Shown: positions 5,412-11,499 of the stretch, in pieces | Numbering within the stretch: position 1 is the stretch's first letter | Layout: each line of letters starts with the position of its first letter | Source of the DNA: an uncultured Prevotellaceae bacterium | Lineage (GTDB): Bacteria; Bacteroidota; Bacteroidia; Bacteroidales; Muribaculaceae | DNA: 11,499 nucleotides | NCBI GenBank assembly: GCA_945645715.1 | Contig: CALZFJ010000029.1 | Span: forward strand, 1-11,499 | Direction of reading: 5' to 3' | Notes under the pieces: model-generated | What the model was told of the DNA's origin: nothing | The model's input: only the letters and a program-made list of their open reading frames with translations | The model's database searches: none | Made by a program: the position numbers and the translations under genes

Positions 5412-5542
5412 CTCCGCAGCCCCGTCACGGTTGCGCCGTATGTAAGTGCAGAACTGCTCCTTCACATTCTTCCTCGCTATGGCTTCGGGTTGCTTTATTG
5501 AGGGTGGGGAGTGAAATTGTTGTAAAAAAAGTGGGTGGATTT

Positions 5543-5574
5543 TTTGGTGACTTAACCATTATAAGCTAAATTTG
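5543..5574 (+). promoter_or_regulatory. Promoter of pyrH-frr
   Basis: TTTG (5543-5546), a 20-base spacer and TAAATTTG (5567-5574) match both Bacteroidota promoter elements. Transcription would begin near 5582, about 43 bases before pyrH. The remainder of the 213-base gap after the M16 gene holds no clear terminator. Confidence 0.7.
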
Positions 5575-5624
5575 TGAAAATTATTTATTAATCATTCTCT
5601 TTTCTTGACAAAACCACTAAAGAC

Positions 5625-6335
5625 ATGAGAACAAAATACAAAAGAATACTCTTGAAATTGAGCGGTGAGTCGCTCATGGGTGAACAAGGATATGGCATCG
5701 ATGCCAAGCGTGTTGCCGACTATGCCGAGCAGATTAAGGCTGTGGCTGAAGGCGGTGTGCAGGTTGCCATTGTGATTGGCGGCGGAAACATTTTCCGTGG
5801 ACTTGCCGGGGCTGCCAAGGGAGTTGACCGCGTGAAAGGCGACCAGATGGGAATGCTTGCCACGGTGATCAATTCGCTCGCGCTGAGCTCGTCGCTCGAG
5901 GCTCACGGTCAGGCTGCACAGGTGTTCACTGCCATCAACATGTTTCCCATCGGTGAGCACTACAGCAAGTGGAAAGCTATCGAGGCTATGAAAGCCGGCA
6001 AGGTAGCTATTATTGCCGGAGGCACCGGAAATCCCTTCTTCACCACCGATACCGGTTCGGCACTGCGTGGCATCGAAGTGGAGGCCGATGTGATGCTCAA
6101 GGGCACTCGCGTAGATGGAATCTACACTGCCGACCCTGAGAAAGACCCCACTGCCACCAAGTTCTCCGAGATCAGCTACGATGAAATCTACACTCGCGGC
6201 TTGAAGGTGATGGACCTCACTGCCACCACGCTCTGCAAGGAGAATGGCTTGCCCATCATCGTGTTCGACATGGACACCAAGGGAAATCTTGAGAAGGTTC
6301 TCAATGGTGAGCCAATCGGCACATTAGTGTATTGA
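5625..6335 (+). CDS. pyrH: UMP kinase
   Basis: The 236-residue enzyme phosphorylates UMP to UDP with ATP, the step that feeds pyrimidine nucleotides into RNA, DNA and sugar-nucleotide synthesis; the bacterial form is a hexamer of amino acid kinase fold in the cytoplasm. Seen motifs are the N-terminal phosphate-binding KLSGESL (11-17), GGGNIFRG (52-59), GMLATVINSLAL (76-87), GGTGNPFFTTDT (132-143) and TRVDGIYTADPEKDP (161-175). It has full family length and no odd residues at these sites. The ATG at 5625 directly precedes the basic start and first strand. It is followed by frr with a 62-base gap, the common pyrH-frr order linking nucleotide supply with translation; the shared terminator after frr and lack of one between them suggest one transcript. 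Confidence 0.97.
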   Translation: MRTKYKRILLKLSGESLMGEQGYGIDAKRVADYAEQIKAVAEGGVQVAIVIGGGNIFRGLAGAAKGVDRVKGDQMGMLATVINSLALSSSLEAHGQAAQVFTAINMFPIGEHYSKWKAIEAMKAGKVAIIAGGTGNPFFTTDTGSALRGIEVEADVMLKGTRVDGIYTADPEKDPTATKFSEISYDEIYTRGLKVMDLTATTLCKENGLPIIVFDMDTKGNLEKVLNGEPIGTLVY

Positions 6336-6397
6336 TTCGCCTTTTTTGCCGGGAAAAATCAAATAAACAAACACATAATAACATAAAGAAGCACATT

Positions 6398-6958
6398 ATG
6401 AACGACGTTAATCATTATCTCAATCCTGCCGAGGAGAAGATGGAAATGGCTGTGGAATACCTCGACGAGGCATTGGCACATATCCGTGCCGGGAAAGCCA
6501 ACCCTAAGATTCTCGACGGAATACGTGTGGACTACTACGGTAGCGCCGCTCCCATCAGCAACGTAGCAAATATCTCGGTGCCCGACGCCCGCACCATCGC
6601 CATCACTCCGTGGGAGAAGTCGATGTTTAAGGTGATTGAGAAGGCAATTATCAATTCAGAGCTTGGCATCACTCCTGAGAACAACGGCGAGGTGATTCGC
6701 ATCTCCATTCCGCCACTCACCGAGGAGCGCCGCAAGGCTCTCGTGAAGCAGTCGAAAAATGAGGCAGAGCAGGCTAAGATTTCGGTGCGCAATGCCCGCC
6801 GCGATGCCATCGAGGGCTTGAAGAAAGCCATCAAGGACGGTATGCCCGAGGACGTTGAGAAAGACGCTGAGGCAAAGGTGCAGAAGATTCACGACCGCTT
6901 CATGAAGCGCATTGATGAAATCTTTGCTGCCAAGGAAAAGGAAATACTCACCGTGTAA
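6398..6958 (+). CDS. frr: Ribosome recycling factor
   Basis: The 186-residue protein, with EF-G, splits the post-termination ribosome so it can be reused. It has the two-domain RRF layout: a long three-helix bundle formed by residues 1-30 and about 105-186, and a beta domain in between (30-104). Conserved stretches are HIRAGKANPKILDGIRVDYYG (positions 28-48), ISVPDARTIAITPWEKS (62-78) and IPPLTEERRKALVKQSKNEAEQAKISVRNARRDA in 106-139. The ATG at 6398 is chosen because the family starts right there; an open frame reaching back to 6332 would add 22 residues of unrelated sequence from the intergenic gap. The last codons are part of a 23-base tandem duplication. Confidence 0.97.
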   Translation: MNDVNHYLNPAEEKMEMAVEYLDEALAHIRAGKANPKILDGIRVDYYGSAAPISNVANISVPDARTIAITPWEKSMFKVIEKAIINSELGITPENNGEVIRISIPPLTEERRKALVKQSKNEAEQAKISVRNARRDAIEGLKKAIKDGMPEDVEKDAEAKVQKIHDRFMKRIDEIFAAKEKEILTV

Positions 6959-6989
6959 TCACTACGATACTCACCGTGTAATCACTACG
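6944..6989 (+). repeat. 23-base tandem duplication at the frr 3' end
   Basis: Bases 6944-6966 and 6967-6989 are identical; the unit starts ATACTCACCGTGTAATC and includes the last frr codons and its stop. The second copy is outside the coding frame. It leaves the protein unchanged and lengthens the gap before the terminator. Confidence 0.9.
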
Positions 6990-7029
6990 ACGGTGCAACG
7001 CTCGCTGTGAGTTGCACATTGCATGATTT

Positions 7030-7060
7030 ACCCCTGCCACAATGGTTGTGTGGCAGGGGT
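7030..7060 (+). terminator. Terminator of pyrH-frr
   Basis: A perfect 12-bp stem, ACCCCTGCCACA (7030-7041) with TGTGGCAGGGGT (7049-7060), has a 7-base loop and is followed by TATTATATT. The GC-rich stem plus T-containing tail, 70 bases after the frr stop, fits an intrinsic terminator. Confidence 0.85.
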
Positions 7061-7342
7061 TATTATATTCGCTACCCCACACAGCCGGTATCTCCGGCAC
7101 TGACTGTGTGAAGCTAATCATGCCTCTTCGAGGCATCGCTTGCTCCGCTTGCCCGGGGGCAGGAATTGCTGCTCGCCGCTTCTTTTGTGGGGTGGGTGAA
7201 TAAGGAATGGGTGGGCTAAAACACTGAAATATTGTTAAAGAAACATAATTTGTTGCATAAAAATATTTTCGTATTGATTTTGTTGCTAACTTTCAGTGAA
7301 ATTTGCAACCCATCTATAAAACTAACTTATTTTACTGACGTT
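7061..7342. other. Gene-free interval with stacked hairpins and the leader of the next gene
   Basis: No credible gene lies here. After the frr terminator come a nested structure (CACACAG 7078-7084 with CTGTGTG 7104-7110, enclosing CCGG 7085-7088 with CCGG 7094-7097), a tight hairpin (ATGCCTC 7120-7126 with GAGGCAT 7130-7136) and TGCC/GGCA (7150-7161). From about 7210 the sequence turns A/T-rich and forms the leader of the phosphodiester glycosidase gene, with a weak hairpin (GTTGC 7282-7286 with GCAAC 7305-7309, with TTTC/GAAA inside). I find no convincing full promoter; TAACTTTC at 7287-7294 is one base from the -7 consensus. Confidence 0.5.
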
Positions 7343-9841
7343 ATGAGATGTTTTTCCCTTATTATCATTGCAATAGTGGCTTCGCTGGCAGCTTCTGCAC
7401 AAGGGTTTGTAGAGCTTAACGGTAAATCATATCAAGTGGATACCATTTCGCAGCGGGTTATTGGTCCGGGGGTGAAACACACCATTGTGAGGGTGCCCGG
7501 TTATCCTCTCAACGCCTATGTTCTTGAGGCCGATCTCACTAATCAATATAATAATGTGGAAACCAATCAGGGCTATAACCGCCTTGGCAAGACCGAACTT
7601 CTCTCGAATGCCTACAATCGTCACCGTGCCCAGGGTAAGAAGCCGCTTGCAGGCTGCAATGGTGCCTTCTGGTGCGTGAGTGCCAATGTGCCTTTCAACA
7701 ACTGGATGCTTGGCGTGCCATTTGGCGGTGAGGTGGTGAATGATACGATTTATCTCAACACCAACACCGTTGCCGATGCGTGGAATGGCGGCCCCAGCCG
7801 CTCGTGTGCCACTATCATCGACACCGACAAGCGTGTGCACATCGGTCCGCACCAGTGGACGGGTTTTGCCAAGAGCGCAAAATTCAGTGCCGACCAGGAA
7901 ATAATCCAGGTGAACAAGCGCGTGGATACCGGGCAACTCGCCCTGTTCAATCACGCTATCGGCCGCGACCACAAATTCTACACCGTAGCCGATTGCAACT
8001 ATGTGTATCTCAATCTTAAGGCGGGTGAGCGATGGCGCACCGCCGAAGACATCACTTTTGTGGTGCAGGAGGTGAAAACCGATGCCAACGACCAAGTGCT
8101 TGGCAACTATGATGCCTGCCTCGTGGGCGACGGTGCCTATAAGGGTGAGCTTGCCAAGCTCGCTCCCGGCGATGAAGTCACAGTGAATTACTACTGGTTT
8201 GCCCTCCGGGAAGATGACAAAAGCCCCATCAAGGTGGCAAATTCATGTGAGGGAAATGCTTGGGTGATGCTCCACGGAGAGCTTACCGGCCGCAACACCG
8301 ATGAAGGATATAATACTCAGACCTACTCGAAGTGTGCCTATGGCACTAATGCCGAGGGCAACAAGCTATATATGCTTGTGATAGATATGTCCACTCACCC
8401 TGTCTATGGAAAATCGGCGGGTTGTAGCACCACGGTGTGCTGCCAGCTCTTCAAGTTCCTCATTCCCGAATTGTGGAACGTGAGCAACAACGATGCCGGA
8501 GGCTCGGCACAGATGATGGTGGGCGGAACCGTTATCAACAAGACCACCGAGGTAACTCCGCGTGCCGTTGCCAATGGAATGTTGCTGTTTTCCACTGCTC
8601 CCGATGAAGAAGCCGATGTGATTACGTCGCTCCGCTTCGACGACTTTAAAATCACTACGCCCATCTATTTCACCATCACTCCACGTGTGCTGGGCTACAA
8701 TAAATATGGCGAACTTATCGACGACGATGTGCAGGGTGTCACGTTCACTTGCTCTGACAATGTGGGTGCTCCGCGTGCCGACGGTGGCGCCATCGAGGTG
8801 GGTGGCAACAACGCCTACGGCACAATTACAGCCCATCTCGGCGACATTGAGGTGACTGCACCTATCACTGTGGTAAATTCGGAGTTTTCCATTCGCATCA
8901 AGCCGATGATTCTGCTCGACGTCTATCGTGAATATCCCATTGAAATCTCCACAGTAATCGGTCAGAACACTCTGCAATATGACCCCAACCGCTTCACATG
9001 GACTATCGACGACCCCACTGTGTGCGAAATCAATAATGGTGTGCTGCACGGCTTGAAGGAAGGCCTCACCACCATAACCGCATCACTCGGCGCTTTCTCC
9101 GAATCCACACAGGTGAAGGTGGAGGTGGCTGCCGATGAGACAATTGAGCAGCCATGGATCGACTGGAGCGTGACAAGTGCAAATCTCTCGGAAGATGCCA
9201 CTCTTGCTGCCGACGGCACTATTTCTTATGGCTTCGCCGGAAAACGTCGTGCCGACATCACCATCGCAAAAGATGTGACTTTCTATAGCCTTCCCGACAG
9301 CGTGGTGCTCGACTTCAACACTTCTACACGCCTCAGCTACCTCAAGATTGAATATCTCACTCCGCAGATGGCTGAGCCACTTGTGAAGCAAATCAACATC
9401 GAAGTGATGGAAGCCGGACATCATCGCATCGACCTTCTCGACTATCTCGACGACCGCACCGACCTTATCAATTTCCCGATTTCGGTGAAGTCGATTTCCT
9501 ATGGGCCTCACGCCAGCGGCTACGTTGCCGGTGCCAACACCATCACGCAACGACTCTACTCGGCATATGAGCATCACAGCAGCGGAGTAGGCACTGTGGA
9601 GCGTGCCGATAGCCGCATCAGCCTCTATTCGGCTGCCAATGGTGCAGTGATGGTGTGCGCAGCAGGCATCGATGAGGTGGCTGTGGATATTTACAGCATT
9701 GCCGGAGCATGCATTGCTTCGCGCCGCATAGCTATTGCCGGAGGCACGGCAGCAGTCGATGCACAGCTTCCTGCCGGAGTGTATATTGTGAAGGCTCAGG
9801 GTGGCGGTGAAACCACTGCCGCAAAGCTTGTGGTGAGATAG
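7343..9841 (+). CDS. Exported phosphodiester glycosidase (NAGPA domain) with Ig-like domains and type IX-like sorting tail
   Basis: The 832-residue protein has a signal peptide (residues 1-20, cleavage likely after SAQ). Residues about 40-420 match the phosphodiester glycosidase family (NAGPA, PF09992), relatives of which remove GlcNAc from GlcNAc-phospho-sugar diesters. Seen signs are AGCNGAFW (103-110), the RT-like KCAYGTN (330-336) before KLYMLVID, and NNDAGGSAQMMVGGTVIN (382-399) with TPRAVANGMLLF (405-416). Next are two Ig-like segments (about 435-512 and 513-596; the second ends Big_2-like, NGVLHGLKEGLTTITAS), a beta-rich region (600-740), and a C-terminal tail (about 755-832) ending GVYIVKA then AKLVVR, like type IX sorting domains. 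The start at 7343 is chosen because the signal peptide begins there; the frame is open back to 7232. The natural substrate is unknown. Confidence 0.85.
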   Translation: MRCFSLIIIAIVASLAASAQGFVELNGKSYQVDTISQRVIGPGVKHTIVRVPGYPLNAYVLEADLTNQYNNVETNQGYNRLGKTELLSNAYNRHRAQGKKPLAGCNGAFWCVSANVPFNNWMLGVPFGGEVVNDTIYLNTNTVADAWNGGPSRSCATIIDTDKRVHIGPHQWTGFAKSAKFSADQEIIQVNKRVDTGQLALFNHAIGRDHKFYTVADCNYVYLNLKAGERWRTAEDITFVVQEVKTDANDQVLGNYDACLVGDGAYKGELAKLAPGDEVTVNYYWFALREDDKSPIKVANSCEGNAWVMLHGELTGRNTDEGYNTQTYSKCAYGTNAEGNKLYMLVIDMSTHPVYGKSAGCSTTVCCQLFKFLIPELWNVSNNDAGGSAQMMVGGTVINKTTEVTPRAVANGMLLFSTAPDEEADVITSLRFDDFKITTPIYFTITPRVLGYNKYGELIDDDVQGVTFTCSDNVGAPRADGGAIEVGGNNAYGTITAHLGDIEVTAPITVVNSEFSIRIKPMILLDVYREYPIEISTVIGQNTLQYDPNRFTWTIDDPTVCEINNGVLHGLKEGLTTITASLGAFSESTQVKVEVAADETIEQPWIDWSVTSANLSEDATLAADGTISYGFAGKRRADITIAKDVTFYSLPDSVVLDFNTSTRLSYLKIEYLTPQMAEPLVKQINIEVMEAGHHRIDLLDYLDDRTDLINFPISVKSISYGPHASGYVAGANTITQRLYSAYEHHSSGVGTVERADSRISLYSAANGAVMVCAAGIDEVAVDIYSIAGACIASRRIAIAGGTAAVDAQLPAGVYIVKAQGGGETTAAKLVVR

Positions 9842-9919
9842 CACTGCCAGTGGTATAAATTGCCGGATTACAGCATAATAACGATAAATATTTACATAAA
9901 CAACAATAACAAATTTTTC

Positions 9920-11499
9920 ATGAAACGAACGTTTAAACTATTCTTAGTGGCTCTCGTGGTGACGCTCACCGCAAGCAGGGCGATGGGTGTCGATGTGGTG
10001 ACACCAAAACTCGAAATGCGCTCGGCGTGGGTTGCTACCGTGTGGGCACTCGACTGGCCTTCAAGCATGGGATCGTCGATGGAGGCTCAGAAAGCCGATA
10101 TGACCAAGCTCCTCGATTCACTTGCCGTGAATAATTTCAATGCCGTCAACTTCCAGGTGCGCGGCATGAGCGATGCCATGTACAAGTCGAGCTATGAGCC
10201 GTGGTCGCAGTATATCACCGGAACCCGTGGCAAGGACCCTGGTTGGGACCCATTTGAGTTCTTCGTTGCCGAGTGCCACAAGCGCGGCATTGAGTGCCAT
10301 GCGTGGGTCAATCCCTATCGCTTCAACAGCTCGGGAACTGCGGGCGGACAAGAAGGCGACGTTACGGGCTACATAGAGAAGGGCTGGACCATCAATGGCG
10401 GCTCGGGAAAGATTCTCAATCCCGGTATTCCTGAGGTGCAAGACCGCATTGTTGCCATCTGCAAGGAAATCACGCAGAACTACGACATCGACGGAATGCT
10501 CTTCGACGACTATTACTACAATGGCGCTGCCCTGAGCGAAGATGCCAATCTCTACAACAGCTACAAGGCTGCCGGTGGAATTCTCTCGCAAGCCGACTGG
10601 CGCCGAAAGAATGTGACCACGCTGATGCAGAAGCTCAACAATATGTTCAAGGAAACTAAGCCGTGGGTGCGCTTCGGTCAGGCTCCGCAGGGTACTACCT
10701 ACACCTCGCGCGACCTTGCCAACAAATATGGCATCGACCCGTGCCCTTGTGGCTACGACAACAACTACGGAAGCCAGTATATCGACATCATGGAGTGGCT
10801 CGACCTCGGACTCATCGACTTCATCTCGCCACAGGTGTATTGGACGATGGCTCACGACACCAATCCCTACGACCGCATTGTGTCGTGGTGGAGCTATATT
10901 GTTGATCATTTCAATCGCCACCTCTTTGTGTCGCAGTCTATTTCATCGCTCACATCGGGTGCCGATGTCACCGCCCCCACAATCCGTGCCGGTGGTGCCG
11001 GAAACAACACTTTCTCCGAGTTTGCCAATGAAATTATGCACAACCGCAGCTCTTCGCTCAACGGCTCGTGCGGTTCAATTTTCTATTCGGCAAAGTATCT
11101 CTATCGCATAGGCACCAAGCCATCGTTTGCACACTACTTGAAGCGTCACCTTTTCTCGCGTATCGCACTTATGCCGGCAATGACGTGGAAAGAAGCTTCC
11201 GACCCCGGAAAGGTGCAGAATCTCGCCTACGATGAGGAGAGCCTTCTCACCTGGGACGCTATGGCGAATATGCGCTACTCGGTCTATGCCGTGCCAAATG
11301 GCGTGGAGCTTGAGGCTATGGGCAAGAATGTGGATTATCTCATCGGCATGACCTATGAGCCGCAGTTCACCGTGCCCGAGGATTATCGCAGCGGCTACTA
11401 TTTCGCCGTCTGCCCTTATGACCGCTATGCCAACGAGTGGGAGCCTACTGCATGGAAGCCTAACTACACCGAGACACTGCCAGCACCCACAATCATTGC
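9920..11499 (+). CDS. Exported GHL10 (DUF187, YngK-like) glycoside hydrolase, C-terminus outside window
   Basis: From the ATG at 9920 the frame stays open for 526 codons to the window edge. Residues 1-23 are a signal peptide (basic start, LFLVALVVTLTAS core). Residues about 32-400 are the glycosyl-hydrolase-like 10 domain (PF02638): RSAWVATVWALDWPS (34-48), NAVNFQVRG (74-82), HAWVNPYRFN (127-136), the catalytic-strand motif DGMLFDDYYY (191-200, acidic pair D196/D197) and DFISPQVYW (300-308). Residues about 430-526 look like a fibronectin type III-like domain (LLTWDAMANMRYSVYAVPNG). Members are thought to cleave glycans in or near the envelope; the substrate here is unknown. It follows the phosphodiester glycosidase by 78 A/T-rich bases without a terminator, suggesting an operon. 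The missing end could carry a sorting tail like its neighbour's. Confidence 0.88.
   Translation, partial: MKRTFKLFLVALVVTLTASRAMGVDVVTPKLEMRSAWVATVWALDWPSSMGSSMEAQKADMTKLLDSLAVNNFNAVNFQVRGMSDAMYKSSYEPWSQYITGTRGKDPGWDPFEFFVAECHKRGIECHAWVNPYRFNSSGTAGGQEGDVTGYIEKGWTINGGSGKILNPGIPEVQDRIVAICKEITQNYDIDGMLFDDYYYNGAALSEDANLYNSYKAAGGILSQADWRRKNVTTLMQKLNNMFKETKPWVRFGQAPQGTTYTSRDLANKYGIDPCPCGYDNNYGSQYIDIMEWLDLGLIDFISPQVYWTMAHDTNPYDRIVSWWSYIVDHFNRHLFVSQSISSLTSGADVTAPTIRAGGAGNNTFSEFANEIMHNRSSSLNGSCGSIFYSAKYLYRIGTKPSFAHYLKRHLFSRIALMPAMTWKEASDPGKVQNLAYDEESLLTWDAMANMRYSVYAVPNGVELEAMGKNVDYLIGMTYEPQFTVPEDYRSGYYFAVCPYDRYANEWEPTAWKPNYTETLPAPTII

Noticed and set aside
4002..5465. 487-codon open frame on the minus strand opposite the M16 gene
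   Set aside because: It is antisense to a gene with complete M16 motifs, its product is low-complexity (H, V, A, G rich) with no family features, and it follows from the strong third-position G/C bias of the M16 codons.
6332..6397. 22-codon upstream extension of frr overlapping the pyrH stop
   Set aside because: RRF proteins start at the MNDVNHYLN-type helix; the extension is basic, unlike the family, and encoded by A-rich spacer.
7232..7342. 37-codon upstream extension of the phosphodiester glycosidase
   Set aside because: It would bury the clear signal peptide that starts at 7343; the extension is A/T-rich leader sequence, although it contains a hydrophobic run by chance.
9083..9844. Minus-strand frames opposite the phosphodiester glycosidase (also 7427-8095 and 8366-9049) and opposite the GHL10 gene (10118-10921)
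   Set aside because: All are histidine-, valine- and alanine-rich antisense translations of well-supported genes and have no recognisable features.

Overview
The window reads as chromosomal DNA of a gut-type Bacteroidota, most likely a Bacteroidales of the Muribaculaceae kind (family level is inference). The signs are several Bacteroidota-type promoters (TTTG about 19-20 bases before TAnnTTTG), starts without clear Shine-Dalgarno sequences, a protein with a type IX-like C-terminal tail, and families common in this phylum (DUF3990/DUF3791, DUF2807 head GIN, DUF2752, GYF+CD225, GHL10).

Layout. Bases 1-161 are the end of an IS3-type insertion sequence whose orfA runs leftward out of the window. 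It abuts a broken DUF3990 gene (162-596) that lacks its first codons and also has an in-frame TAA. Its partner, DUF3791, overlaps it by ATGA and is intact. A bidirectional terminator hairpin (901-939) separates this pair from a leftward secreted DUF2807 beta-helix protein. A divergent promoter region (1836-2018) with two inverted repeats and a possible 18-codon leader ORF follows. It starts a rightward cluster: a CMP-sugar synthetase of the NeuA type, a 64-residue two-helix membrane protein and a DUF2752 membrane protein. A leftward GYF + repeat linker + CD225 membrane protein converges on that cluster with 5 bases between stop codons.

A second divergent region (3944-4184) drives the CD225 gene leftward and an M16 zinc peptidase rightward. 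Then comes a housekeeping block, pyrH (UMP kinase) and frr (ribosome recycling factor), with its own promoter and a strong terminator. The last codons of frr and the bases after them are duplicated in tandem (23-base unit). The 384-base stretch 6959-7342 holds this duplication, the terminator, further hairpins and the leader of the next gene.

The right third encodes two exported carbohydrate-active proteins in a row: a phosphodiester glycosidase (NAGPA domain) with Ig-like domains and a sorting tail, and a GHL10 (DUF187) glycoside hydrolase that runs off the right edge. They probably act together on an extracellular glycan.

I see no CRISPR array, tRNA, rRNA or obvious new defence system. The parts most worth a second look are the IS-disrupted DUF3990/DUF3791 pair, the leader ORF before the CMP-sugar synthetase, the structured 7078-7161 interval and the NAGPA/GHL10 pair.
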